From positions 1 through 64,000 of the forward strand of contig SAAJ01000014.1 of NCBI GenBank assembly GCA_009929485.1: DNA of 64,000 nucleotides, in the 5' to 3' direction. The position numbers were made by a program, and so were the translations under genes. Below the pieces are notes generated by a model, which had not been told where the DNA came from, made no database searches, and was given only the letters and a program-made list of their open reading frames with translations. The DNA is from Negativicutes bacterium (GTDB taxonomy: Bacteria > Bacillota > Negativicutes > Anaeromusales > Anaeromusaceae). How positions within the stretch are numbered: position 1 is the stretch's first letter; each line of letters begins with the position of its first letter. Below are positions 34,601 to 42,816 of this stretch, one piece after another.

Positions 34601-35656
34601 ATGACACAACGCCGATCTCCCGAATGCTTTGACATTCCGGTAGAAAAGATCCGCAACGGTTACTTCAGTGATACATATTTCATTAAAACTAGTGACATTC
34701 TGCGAAAAGACGGGTATCATCCCCGCGTTATGATGCAAATCTTCCAACGTAAAAATGCAATTTTATGCGGCATTGATGAAGCGTTAGCTATCATTCAACG
34801 CTGTGCTTACCATCCGGAATCCTTGGTACTGCATGCCCTGCATGACGGTGACGAGTTGTCTCCTTGGGAAACCGTACTGACAATCGAAGGAGATTTGGCC
34901 GACTTTTCACATCTAGAAACCGTTTATCTTGGCGTGTTGGCACGCCAGAGTAAAATTGCCACGCATGTTCATGAAGTAGTCCGAGTCGCCAACAATAAGC
35001 CGGTTCTCTTTTTCCCATCTCGTTTCGATCATTACAGCGTGCAGGAAGTAGACGGTTACGCCGCTTATATCGGCGGCGCCCAAGGCGTCTCCACCATTGC
35101 TAACGCGCAATACGGTTATGACGACGCCATTGGCACCATTCCCCACGCCTTAATTGCCACGTACGGCGGCGACACCTTGCGCGCAACAAATGCCTTCCAC
35201 AAATATATTGATCCGCAAGTCAATCGCGTGGCTCTTGTTGATTTCGACAACAACTGCGTGGAAACCAGCCTAACCATAGCTCGCGCCTTGGGTGACTCCC
35301 TATGGGGCGTACGCTTGGATACATCAGACGCTCTTGTGGATGCCTCTGTAATCCCCTATATGAGTACCTTCAAGCCCACCGGTGTTTGCCCTCAATTAGT
35401 GCGCAACGTACGCCGCGCCTTAGATGACGAAGGATTCTCCCATGTAAAGATAGTCGTTTCCGGCGGTTTCAATGCCGAACGAATCCAACAGTTCGAACGT
35501 GAAAAAACTCCTGTCGATGTCTATGCAGTAGGCAGCAGCCTTTTTGAAAAGGAAAATATTAATTTTACCGCCGATATTGTCATGGTCAACAACGAAGAAT
35601 GCGCCAAATTTGGCCGGCAATTGCGGCCAAATCCAAAATTAGAGCTTATAAAATAA
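34601..35656 (+). CDS. pncB: Nicotinate phosphoribosyltransferase
   Basis: This enzyme makes nicotinate mononucleotide from nicotinate and PRPP in NAD salvage. The 351-aa protein opens with IPVEKIRNGYFSDTYF. It has FFPSRFDHYSVQEVDGYAAY, and near the end KIVVSGGFNAERI and VGSSLFEKENINFTADIV, as in the short NAPRTase group. It is the only clear protein-coding gene on the plus strand. A leader of about 90 bases with a small CCAGA/TCTGG hairpin precedes it, and AGGAGGCTTAGGA lies before the ATG. Confidence 0.92.
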   Translation: MTQRRSPECFDIPVEKIRNGYFSDTYFIKTSDILRKDGYHPRVMMQIFQRKNAILCGIDEALAIIQRCAYHPESLVLHALHDGDELSPWETVLTIEGDLADFSHLETVYLGVLARQSKIATHVHEVVRVANNKPVLFFPSRFDHYSVQEVDGYAAYIGGAQGVSTIANAQYGYDDAIGTIPHALIATYGGDTLRATNAFHKYIDPQVNRVALVDFDNNCVETSLTIARALGDSLWGVRLDTSDALVDASVIPYMSTFKPTGVCPQLVRNVRRALDDEGFSHVKIVVSGGFNAERIQQFEREKTPVDVYAVGSSLFEKENINFTADIVMVNNEECAKFGRQLRPNPKLELIK

Positions 35657-35692
35657 GAAAGGCCCCGCTTCTAGCGGGGCCTTTCTTATTTT
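35655..35692. terminator. Bidirectional terminator between pncB and the receptor gene
   Basis: AAGAAAGGCCCCGC and GCGGGGCCTTTCTT pair around a four-base loop, with A-rich sequence on the left and T-rich on the right. It works for pncB (plus) and the convergent gene (minus). Confidence 0.92.
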
Positions 35693-35705
35693 ACGGCACG
35701 CGCCG

Positions 35706-36545
35706 CTATTTTTCCGCGCAATTCAAACTTCCAGCCAGCTCGTTCAAACGCACCGACAGCTCTATGAGACGCCTGCCATGATCGGTAACGCCGGAAAGCT
35801 CCTGCGCCTGCTGCTCCGCCAGCGACTCAATTCGTACAATTTCATTGCTGATCTTGCCGATACTGCTGCCAATTTCTTTTAAAATGGTCTCAATTTGTCC
35901 TGCCGAGCCAGCGCTATCCACCGCTAATTTGCGCACTTCTTCCGCCACCACGCCAAAGCCTCGTCCCAATTCGCCAACTCGCGCCGCTTCAATGGCGGCA
36001 TTCAAACCCAGCAAATTAGTTTGGCTGGCGACGTTCTTGATAAAGTTTAATACTTGATCCGTCCCTTTAACATGTTTTTGCGCTTCCCCTGACAACTGCT
36101 TTAAAAGGCCCCCGACGCCAGCCAGCGATTGGGCGTCTTCATGCACCTTGTCGATAACCTCTTTCATCATAGCAGCCGCTTCTTGCAGCTCCGCCGCTGA
36201 GTCCAACAAGATGGACGCCGTCTCCAAAGATTCATGAATAGCCACGGCTCCTACAATCACGTCACCAGCATAAATCGGCATACTGACGGCAACATAGGGT
36301 ATGCCGTAAATAACTTTGTCCACATGTACGCAAACCCGACGCTTGAGCTGCATCGCCTGCTGCACGGCCGAGCCAGATTTTACCGGTTCTCCCAAGCACA
36401 CCTGCTTACGCAGTTCTTCGATGGAATTAACGGCAATCCAACGCTCCCGATCACAAACAACCATGCCCATTTTATGATTGACAAGCTGTGGTATGTACTC
36501 AGCTACCGCGCAAAAGGAGTTCAATATTTCTGCAGCCTGATGCAT
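35706..36545 (-). CDS. Soluble methyl-accepting chemotaxis-type signalling protein
   Basis: This 279-aa protein has no transmembrane segment. Residues 1-115 form a sensory domain ([21 protein letters not shown]). The rest is a short MCP signalling hairpin whose tip reads [25 protein letters not shown]-type sequence. It should bind CheA/CheW in the cytoplasm. The ligand is unknown. It is monocistronic, with its own promoter and terminator. Confidence 0.9.
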   Translation of the reverse strand: MHQAAEILNSFCAVAEYIPQLVNHKMGMVVCDRERWIAVNSIEELRKQVCLGEPVKSGSAVQQAMQLKRRVCVHVDKVIYGIPYVAVSMPIYAGDVIVGAVAIHESLETASILLDSAAELQEAAAMMKEVIDKVHEDAQSLAGVGGLLKQLSGEAQKHVKGTDQVLNFIKNVASQTNLLGLNAAIEAARVGELGRGFGVVAEEVRKLAVDSAGSAGQIETILKEIGSSIGKISNEIVRIESLAEQQAQELSGVTDHGRRLIELSVRLNELAGSLNCAEK

Positions 36546-36580
36546 AGCAATCCCTCCACAAAATAATATCGTCTCCTTAA

Positions 36581-36610
36581 ATCATAGACCCTAAAAATAA
36601 ACATAGTCAA
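36581..36610 (-). promoter_or_regulatory. Promoter of the soluble receptor gene
   Basis: On the minus strand TTGACT (36605-36610) and TATGAT (36581-36586) lie 18 bases apart, about 35 bases before the start codon. Confidence 0.75.
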
Positions 36611-36653
36611 CCGAAATTACCTAATTTATTGATATCATACCTACTATGACGTT

Positions 36654-37460
36654 CTATTCCTTGCAAAATACTTTAGCTGCCAAACCGGCAGCCAAATACA
36701 ACAAAATGCAGCAAAGAACAATGGTTCCTCCGGGAGCCATATCCAGATAAAAGGATACGCTCAGTCCCCAAAGCACTGCCAGAAGAGCAAACAATTCCGC
36801 CAAAGCCAGCGTCACGCGAAAGCCTTTGCGGAACTGCAAGGCTGCAGCCACCGGTACAATCATCAACGCGCTGACCAACAAAATACCGACAATGCGCATG
36901 CCTAAAACGACAACCACTGCCATTAAAATACTAAACAGACAGTTCAACCTCTTCACCGGCATGCCGGATACATAAGCCATTTCCTCATCAAAGGCCATGC
37001 ACAGCAGTTTGGGCGCCATACGCAATAACAAAAAGCCTACGACAAGGCCACAGCCAACCATACTCCAAACATCTTCCGGCGTCACTGTCAGAATGCTGCC
37101 AAAAAGAACGCTTAAAAGCGAGTTCCCCCCCATACGGTTCATGGTACTGAACAGCACCGCCAAAGCCATACCGGCGTAAAATACAATGGCTAAGCCCATA
37201 TCGCTGTGCGCTCGATGGCGCTGCCTAACCCATTCAATGCCCAATGAGCCAAGAACCGTCACAGCCAAAGCGCCGACTACCGGATATACCCCCAACAGCG
37301 AGGCTCCAGTAACGCCGGCAAAAGCCAAATGTCCTAAGCCGTCCCCAATCAGCGATTGTCTGCGAACCACCACAAAAAAGCCAATCAACGGACACAGCAA
37401 GGCAATCACAAGGCCTGCCGCCAAAGCGCGCTGCATAAAATCATAACTAAATGCTTCCAC
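36654..37460 (-). CDS. znuB: ZnuB zinc ABC transporter permease
   Basis: This ABC-3 family permease has about eight membrane segments in 268 aa, with RRQSLIGDGLGHLAFAGV and MDWRN-free family core VKRLNCLFSILMAVVVVLGM. The start chosen is a GTG at 37460, because GGAGGAG lies seven bases upstream. An ATG at 37475 would sit on that ribosome binding site. It is last in the znuA-zur-znuC-znuB operon. Confidence 0.93.
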   Translation of the reverse strand: MEAFSYDFMQRALAAGLVIALLCPLIGFFVVVRRQSLIGDGLGHLAFAGVTGASLLGVYPVVGALAVTVLGSLGIEWVRQRHRAHSDMGLAIVFYAGMALAVLFSTMNRMGGNSLLSVLFGSILTVTPEDVWSMVGCGLVVGFLLLRMAPKLLCMAFDEEMAYVSGMPVKRLNCLFSILMAVVVVLGMRIVGILLVSALMIVPVAAALQFRKGFRVTLALAELFALLAVLWGLSVSFYLDMAPGGTIVLCCILLYLAAGLAAKVFCKE

Positions 37461-37474
37461 AAAATCTCCTCCCA

Positions 37475-38158
37475 TCAACCTGTATAATACCAAAGATGGC
37501 GCTCTTGAATGTGCGTGGAAGCAAATTCCTCGTTCGTGCCATAAAAGCACAGCCCCTTATTGATACAAGCTACTCTGCTGGTCCAGCGGGCCGCATTATC
37601 AACATCATGAGAAACCATCACAACCGTCATGGCTTCTTGGCGGCAAAGCTTTTGCAACAATTTGTAAATTTGCGTACTTGCCTCGTAATCAACACCGCTT
37701 GTAGGTTCATCCAATAACAGCACTTTCGGCGCTGTTAAAAGTGCTCGAGCAATCAGCACTCGCTGCAGCTGTCCTCCGGACAAGGCCTCCAGACGCTTCC
37801 CTTCAATCCCCTCCAAGCCTACAATCTGCAAGACTTCTTTGGCCGTCCGCCGCCGCTGCGGCAACAACTGCAAAAGCTCTTTCACCGTCATCGGAAAACC
37901 GGAAACATTTTGGCTGTACTGTTGAGGCACATAGGCTAAGGTACCGGTTTTCAAAAAATCACGCGGCACTTTGCCGTCAATATAAATGCCGCCTGCGCTA
38001 GGCTGACCCAAGCCAGCTAACAGGCGAATTAAAGTCGTCTTGCCGCCTCCATTGGGGCCTACTAAAGCTACAAATTCACCACTGTCCACTGCAAGAGACA
38101 CATCGTTCAATACCGCATCGGCTTCATAGGAAAAAGAAATATGTTCAATTCGAATCAT
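37475..38158 (-). CDS. znuC: ZnuC zinc ABC transporter ATPase
   Basis: ZnuC powers zinc import. The 227-aa ATPase has Walker A GPNGGGKTTLIRLL, signature LSGGQLQRVLIARAL, Walker B VLLLDEPTSGVD and the switch His in VMVSHD. It overlaps the zur gene by four bases (ATGA-type) and precedes znuB. Confidence 0.95.
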   Translation of the reverse strand: MIRIEHISFSYEADAVLNDVSLAVDSGEFVALVGPNGGGKTTLIRLLAGLGQPSAGGIYIDGKVPRDFLKTGTLAYVPQQYSQNVSGFPMTVKELLQLLPQRRRTAKEVLQIVGLEGIEGKRLEALSGGQLQRVLIARALLTAPKVLLLDEPTSGVDYEASTQIYKLLQKLCRQEAMTVVMVSHDVDNAARWTSRVACINKGLCFYGTNEEFASTHIQERHLWYYTG

Positions 38159-38607
38159 ACGGGATCCTCCTGCCCGGCTTTTTTACGAGTACAATTTGTG
38201 CAGCGTCCATACAGGTCCAACGAATGCCGCAACAGCTGATATCCTTTGCTTTGCGCTTCTTTTTCCAACCGCGCATCCACAGGACAAATATCCAGACATA
38301 CCGCCTGACCGCAGTCTACACAGCGGATATGATGATGGTGACCGTCATGGCTCCATTCGTAGGATGTCGCATCCTTCCCCAACGCGCCAATGGGCAATAA
38401 AATCCCCTGTTCCACCAGCAGCGTAAGATTGCGATATACCGTATCGAGGCTTATGTCATCTTCTTTGAGACGCACCTGCTGCCAAATGTCCACCGCCCGC
38501 ATTGGTTGTTCCGCTGCAGCAACCACTTGCAGCACCGCTTTACGTTGCTCCGTAATCCGACAGCCCTGGCGACGTAGCGTCGCCAACGCTTCTTCCAATT
38601 TCTCCAT
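38155..38607 (-). CDS. zur: Fur-family regulator, probably Zur
   Basis: This 150-aa Fur-family repressor has a winged helix (ITEQRKAVLQVV, SLDTVYRNL), the metal site HDGHHHHIRCVDCG and a second CxxC (CTNC). Its position inside the zinc uptake operon points to zinc (Zur) and not iron. It would repress its own operon through the palindrome upstream of znuA. Confidence 0.9.
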   Translation of the reverse strand: MEKLEEALATLRRQGCRITEQRKAVLQVVAAAEQPMRAVDIWQQVRLKEDDISLDTVYRNLTLLVEQGILLPIGALGKDATSYEWSHDGHHHHIRCVDCGQAVCLDICPVDARLEKEAQSKGYQLLRHSLDLYGRCTNCTRKKAGQEDPV

Positions 38608-38640
38608 TATCCAGCAACTCCTTTCGAAAAGCCAAACCCG

Positions 38641-39588
38641 CTATTGGGCCAACGCCTTCTTAAGCTGTTGCAAGTTTTCCCGCATAAGCGTCAAATAGGA
38701 AGATTTTCCTGCCTTGTATTCTTCGACAGTCAGTCCTTCCAGCGGATTAAGCACCAGCGTCGACGCGCCGGCTTCGCGGCTTAAAACTTCCGCCAATTTA
38801 GGACTCACCAAGGTTTCAAAGAAAATATACTTCACTTGATGCGTTTTGCAAAAACGGATAATTTCAGCCATTTTGTCAGCTGTCGGCTCGGCGTCAGGAG
38901 ACAGTCCCATGACCGGCACTTGCTGCAACTGGTAGCGCTTAGCCAAATAAGAAAAAGCTGCATGGCTTGTAATCAGCTCTTTTTTAGCAGTCTGCCGCAA
39001 CGCAGCGGTATATTCGTCATGCAGCTGCTGCAGCTCTTTTAGGTACGCCGCCGCATTGGCTTCATACTCACCGGCATGGGCCGGATCCACTTCTACCAAC
39101 GCCGCCAAAATAGTTTTCACTTCTTGCTGCGCCAGCACCGGGTCCAGCCAAACATGGGGGTCTTTTGCGCCATGTGCTTCGCCGCCATGAGAATGTCCAG
39201 CTTCTTCTCCTGACTCGCTTTCCGCCGCATCCAGCAGAGCAATTCCTTTGCTTGCTTCCACCGCCTTAGCCGAGCCTAACAGTTCTGGTTTCACAACAGC
39301 CCCAACCCAGTGCTCCAAGCCGGCGCCATGGTAAACCAATAGTGCGCTGCCTTTGATTTTAGCCAGATCTTTTGCCGTCGGTTCCCAGTCATGAGGCTCT
39401 GTTCCCGGAGGAACCAAAAGGGAAACCTCCACTCTATTCTTCCCCACAGCTTTGACGAATTCTTGCACTGGATATACCGATGCCACTACTTGTAGTTTTT
39501 TCTCTTGCGGTTTTGCATTCATACCGCAACCAGCAATAGCGCTTACCAAAAATACCAGCATGATGATAAATACACTTCGACGAGACAC
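38641..39588 (-). CDS. znuA: ZnuA zinc-binding lipoprotein
   Basis: This is the substrate-binding protein of the zinc importer. It has a lipobox (SAIAGC), a metal-binding His after the first strand (PHDWEPT), a His-rich loop (HSHGGEAHGAKDPHVWLD) that collects zinc, and later His and Glu ligands (ITSHAAF, FFETLVSP). A GTG at 39588, six bases after GAGGTG, is more plausible than the ATG three codons earlier. First gene of the operon. Confidence 0.94.
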   Translation of the reverse strand: MSRRSVFIIMLVFLVSAIAGCGMNAKPQEKKLQVVASVYPVQEFVKAVGKNRVEVSLLVPPGTEPHDWEPTAKDLAKIKGSALLVYHGAGLEHWVGAVVKPELLGSAKAVEASKGIALLDAAESESGEEAGHSHGGEAHGAKDPHVWLDPVLAQQEVKTILAALVEVDPAHAGEYEANAAAYLKELQQLHDEYTAALRQTAKKELITSHAAFSYLAKRYQLQQVPVMGLSPDAEPTADKMAEIIRFCKTHQVKYIFFETLVSPKLAEVLSREAGASTLVLNPLEGLTVEEYKAGKSSYLTLMRENLQQLKKALAQ

Positions 39589-39597
39589 AGCATCCAC

Positions 39598-39625
39598 CTC
39601 TTAATAGTAATATTCCTATTAAGAG
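39598..39625. promoter_or_regulatory. Putative Zur operator (10-8-10 palindrome)
   Basis: CTCTTAATAG and CTATTAAGAG are perfect inverted repeats eight bases apart. The site overlaps the znuA -10 element by two bases, and the operon encodes its own Fur-family repressor. Zur binding is inferred. Confidence 0.7.
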
Positions 39626-39652
39626 AATAGCATATCTCCCTAAGTCTTGCAA
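39624..39652 (-). promoter_or_regulatory. Promoter of the znu operon
   Basis: On the minus strand TTGCAA (39647-39652) and TATTCT (39624-39629) are separated by 17 bases. The palindrome begins within the -10. Confidence 0.75.
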
Positions 39653-39673
39653 GAATCTTTCTCATTTAGATTT

Positions 39674-39719
39674 TAAAAAAACAGGTAGTTACCCTTAAGG
39701 ATAACCACCTGTTTTTTTA
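39674..39719. terminator. Terminator after the NlpC/P60 gene
   Basis: AACAGGTGGTTATCC and GGGTAACTACCTGTT pair, with seven T residues on the minus-strand side and A-rich sequence on the other. It lies just after the NlpC/P60 stop codon and before the znu promoter. Confidence 0.9.
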
Positions 39720-39722
39720 AAA

Positions 39723-40391
39723 TCACATTACCCGTTTAGCGCCTAAATAACGCGCTCCCCAATACCCTTCATACAAGCTGTCTACGCGAACGCCGCGGCT
39801 GGATGTCGCGCTAATAAAGCGATCATCGCCTATGTAGATGCCCACATGAGATACACCGGAAGTATAGGTTGTGAAAAAGACAAGATCACCGGGTTGCGGA
39901 TTCGAAACCGAATATCCTGCATCATATTGTTCATCTGCCATGCGCGGCAAGAAAATGCCGGCATTTGCAAAAACGTAACGCGTAAAGCCCGAGCAGTCAA
40001 ATCCATAGGGAGTGGTTCCGCCGAAAACGTAAGGAACTCCACGGAATGACATAGCGCTTTGAATAATCCGCCTTGTCATGCTCGTTCCCATGTCACTACG
40101 ACTTACGGGAATGTCTCTGCCCATTAACGCCCGATAGGTACCGGAACCGACGATTCCATCGGCTTCCAGGCCATTAGCCTTTTGAAAGGCCATGACAGCG
40201 GCTCTTGTTGCCGAGCCAAAGTCACCATCAGCTGAACTGTTTCCAAAACCAAGTTCCTGCAAACGTTGCTGAATGGCTGTCACATCATCGCCAATATCTC
40301 CTTCGCGAATGGAAGAAGCATCTGCCACCCCAGGTGCGCTGAGCAAAAAGCAAACCATACCTAAAACAAAAAATCTTTTCAATTGCCCCAT
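39723..40391 (-). CDS. NlpC/P60 cell-wall hydrolase with peptidoglycan-binding domain
   Basis: This 222-aa secreted endopeptidase has a signal peptide (residues 1-25), a PG_binding_1 domain (DDVTAIQQRLQELGFG, GSATRAAVMAFQKANGLEADG) and an NlpC/P60 domain. The catalytic Cys lies in GFDCSGFTRY and the His in SHVGIYIG. Such enzymes cut the stem peptide near D-Glu. A c-di-AMP riboswitch in the leader ties its expression to turgor and wall homeostasis. Confidence 0.94.
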   Translation of the reverse strand: MGQLKRFFVLGMVCFLLSAPGVADASSIREGDIGDDVTAIQQRLQELGFGNSSADGDFGSATRAAVMAFQKANGLEADGIVGSGTYRALMGRDIPVSRSDMGTSMTRRIIQSAMSFRGVPYVFGGTTPYGFDCSGFTRYVFANAGIFLPRMADEQYDAGYSVSNPQPGDLVFFTTYTSGVSHVGIYIGDDRFISATSSRGVRVDSLYEGYWGARYLGAKRVM

Positions 40392-40399
40392 TCTGTCAC

Positions 40400-40545
40400 C
40401 TCTCTACAGCCTACGAGGTTAGCTGACGGGTTCGGGTCGAGCAACCCTACGCGAGCGACTTCGCGCTTCACCCCTACTATACTGTGGTTCCCCCGCTCCA
40501 GAGCCGGATTCGGCTTTATTTAGCTCACTTTAAGGACAATTCGCT
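40400..40545 (-). ncRNA. c-di-AMP riboswitch (ydaO/yuaA family)
   Basis: On the minus strand the leader carries the class hallmarks in order: a GCCGAATCCGGC stem, GCGGGGGAACC, GGGGTGAAGC, GACCCGAACCCGTCAGC and TAACCTCGTAGGC. It lies directly upstream of the NlpC/P60 gene, a common target of this riboswitch. c-di-AMP binding normally turns expression off. The exact 5' edge is approximate. Confidence 0.93.
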
Positions 40546-40588
40546 ATTCGATGGAAAAATCCTGCCTAGTATTCTTTTTTAACTTTCT

Positions 40589-41527
40589 TTACTGTTGTTC
40601 TTTGCCGCCCTGTCCTATTTCTTGGCGCAGCCAATAAAGCGGACGTTGCTTTACTTCTTCAAAAATACGTCCCACATATTCGCCGATAATACCTAGCCCC
40701 ATAAGCTGTACGCCGCTCAAAAGAGAAATGCTTGCGGCAATAGTGGCCCAACCAGGTACAGCCTCGTCCGTCAAAAATTTAATATAAACAACATGCAGCG
40801 CCAAAGCAAAGCTAACTACGCCAAAAACCAAGCCGGCATAGAACGCAATACGCAAAGGCAGCTTCGAATAAGCGGTAATGCCATCTAAGGCAAAATGCAG
40901 CATTTTCCCTGGCGAAAACTTAGAAACCCCTGCATAGCGGGGCGGCGCCACAAAATCCAACGTCGTCTGCCGATAGCCAATAGCGCCCATCATGCCGCGA
41001 ATAAACCGAGCCCGTTCCGGAAAGCGCCGAAAAGTTTGCACTACTTTGCGATCCAACAAACGAAAGTCGGAGCCCCCTTCGCGTACGCGCACCTTGGAAA
41101 CCACATTCATCAAACGGTAAAAGCAAGAGGATGTCATTTTCTTGACCCAAGAAACGCCTTCCGTCGTCAGACGAATGGTCTGCACTACCTCGTACCCGTT
41201 CTGCCATTGTTCAATCAGCTGCGGCAGCAATTCCGGAGGATGCTGCAAGTCTCCATCCATCGTAACGACGGCATCTCCCTCTGCATGATCCAAGCCGCAA
41301 CTCAAAGCTATTTGATGTCCAAAATTACGTGCTAAAATCAAACCTCGCACGCGAGAATCTTTCTGCGATAAACGGTCAATAACCATTGGCGTAGCATCTT
41401 TCGAGCCGTCATCAACAAAAATCAACTCAAAAGAATGGGGCAATTTCTCCATAACCGAGCATATCGCCTGATAAAAAGCTTCCATGTTTTCTTCTTCATT
41501 GAAAACAGGAACTACAATGGAAATCAT
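40589..41527 (-). CDS. Family 2 membrane glycosyltransferase (GtrB/DPM1-like)
   Basis: This enzyme probably transfers a sugar from a nucleotide donor to a polyprenyl phosphate. The 312-aa protein begins ISIVVPVFNEEENM, has DDGSKDAT and MDGDLQHPP (DxD-type metal site) and two C-terminal transmembrane helices (residues about 230-295). The ATG at 41527 overlaps the aroH stop (ATGA); the longer open frame runs through aroH and is not real. No partner flippase or acceptor gene is nearby. Confidence 0.9.
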   Translation of the reverse strand: MISIVVPVFNEEENMEAFYQAICSVMEKLPHSFELIFVDDGSKDATPMVIDRLSQKDSRVRGLILARNFGHQIALSCGLDHAEGDAVVTMDGDLQHPPELLPQLIEQWQNGYEVVQTIRLTTEGVSWVKKMTSSCFYRLMNVVSKVRVREGGSDFRLLDRKVVQTFRRFPERARFIRGMMGAIGYRQTTLDFVAPPRYAGVSKFSPGKMLHFALDGITAYSKLPLRIAFYAGLVFGVVSFALALHVVYIKFLTDEAVPGWATIAASISLLSGVQLMGLGIIGEYVGRIFEEVKQRPLYWLRQEIGQGGKEQQ

Positions 41528-41895
41528 TGCTCTTTCGCCTCCGCCTTGCGATCTTGCCGTAAGGCAACGGCTCTGCGCAAATACACATGACGCAGTTCCT
41601 TCATCGCCTTGTCGGTATTCCACAATACCAGCACACGGATGCATTGGGGCACGCCGTCTTCGGCCTCAATTTCTTGAGCTCCAAAAAGCGCCACATCATT
41701 CCAGCCAAAACGCCGCGCCGCAGCCGCCGGAAATGCAGCATTGACCTCTGGGGTAGAACTGAAAATAACAGCGCCCAGCTCTTCTTCTTGCCAGCCATTA
41801 GCCTCTGTTAAAGCGTCCAGCAATTGCAGCACCGCTTCAAAAATTTCTTCTTTAGTATTAGCTTCCACCGTAGTGGCGCCACGCACTCCTCGCAA
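41524..41895 (-). CDS. aroH: Monofunctional chorismate mutase, AroH type
   Basis: AroH converts chorismate to prephenate. The 123-aa product has RGVRGATTVEAN, FSSTPEVNAAFPA and PQCIRVLVLWNT, the AroH-type (Bacillus) fold and not AroQ. The ATG at 41895 has AAGGAGG nine bases upstream. It sits, unexpectedly, at the end of a hydrogenase/haem cluster and is coupled to the glycosyltransferase. Confidence 0.93.
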   Translation of the reverse strand: MRGVRGATTVEANTKEEIFEAVLQLLDALTEANGWQEEELGAVIFSSTPEVNAAFPAAAARRFGWNDVALFGAQEIEAEDGVPQCIRVLVLWNTDKAMKELRHVYLRRAVALRQDRKAEAKEQ

Positions 41896-41935
41896 CATCT
41901 GCCGCGCCTCCTTTGCAAGGCAAGGATCACCGCTG

Positions 41936-42334
41936 TTACGTCGGTGATCCTTGCTCATTCAACCATGTATTAAGCCGCTGGCCATCCTTAGCCACATCCT
42001 CCCGCTGCGCGGCGGCAAGCTCCGGATACCAAGCAATCTCTATTGTCTCCAATACAGGAGTATCTTGTAAATTGCAATATACGCCATGCCAAATACCGCT
42101 AAAAGCCGTTTCTCGCCACTGTGCCGGTTCTAAGGCATCCTCTATTTTAATGGACACCTCCCCCTGCCCCAGAAAGTCCAAGATGGTTTGACGTTCTTCT
42201 GGTGTTAAGGGAAGTTTATCCAAAAACAACGTATGCCCCCGTCCGTGTTCTTCTAAAGCGGCATAGGCTTGGCGCACTTCCTCCAGCACGGCTTTCGCCA
42301 GCGGAGCCAAGGCCGTTTGATCCGTCTCAGCCAT
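41936..42334 (-). CDS. hupH: HupH/HyaF-type hydrogenase expression protein
   Basis: This 132-aa protein corresponds to the C-terminal conserved region of HupH/HyaF (GEVSIKIE, WRETAFSGIWHGVYCN, IEIAWYPEL). These proteins act in maturation of the hydrogenase small subunit's iron-sulfur clusters or its export. It overlaps the 3' end of hyaD, with GGAGGTGG upstream. The longer family members have an extra N-terminal domain that this one lacks. Confidence 0.85.
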   Translation of the reverse strand: MAETDQTALAPLAKAVLEEVRQAYAALEEHGRGHTLFLDKLPLTPEERQTILDFLGQGEVSIKIEDALEPAQWRETAFSGIWHGVYCNLQDTPVLETIEIAWYPELAAAQREDVAKDGQRLNTWLNEQGSPT

Positions 42335-42815
42335 GCAACGCCACCTCCGTTTGCCACTGCTTTACTTGAACACAGGCCGCTTGCACCAAGTTCGGCAGCG
42401 CCGCCGCCACAGGCGCCGATAATTCCATGCCCACAGCCAGCGTTTGCGGCTGCAAGCCGAGAAGAACGACTTCTTCCACTGGCGCCTCCAGCAGTTTCAG
42501 CACCGCCAACACGTCCTTGAGACCCAGATCGTGCACAGACACGGCGCCGCTAAGATGAGCCTCTAACTCAGAGTTCCGTAAACAATACAATGTTCCCGGC
42601 TCCTGGTCGCCTTGGACAGCATCCAGCAACAGCAGGCGCTTCGTTCCTTTTAAAAAGCGCAGCAACTCCATCCCCAGCGTACCGCCATCAAGAAGCTGCA
42701 CGGAATCCGACAGTTCTCCTTGTAACTGGAGTTGTTCCACCGCGCGTACGCCAGCGCCCTCGTCGCCGAGCAAAATGTTGCCAACTCCTAAAACCGTTAT
42801 CTCCGCAACGTTCAT
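42327..42815 (-). CDS. hyaD: [NiFe]-hydrogenase maturation protease (HyaD/HybD)
   Basis: This nickel-dependent endopeptidase removes the C-terminal tail of the hydrogenase large subunit. The 162-aa product has VLGVGNILLGDEGAGVRAVE (Ni ligands Glu and Asp), LLDGGTLG and SVHDLGLKD (His ligand). The ATG at 42815 has GGGGGAT upstream. Its substrate, the large subunit, is not encoded in this window. Confidence 0.93.
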   Translation of the reverse strand: MNVAEITVLGVGNILLGDEGAGVRAVEQLQLQGELSDSVQLLDGGTLGMELLRFLKGTKRLLLLDAVQGDQEPGTLYCLRNSELEAHLSGAVSVHDLGLKDVLAVLKLLEAPVEEVVLLGLQPQTLAVGMELSAPVAAALPNLVQAACVQVKQWQTEVALHG

Positions 42816-42816
42816 C

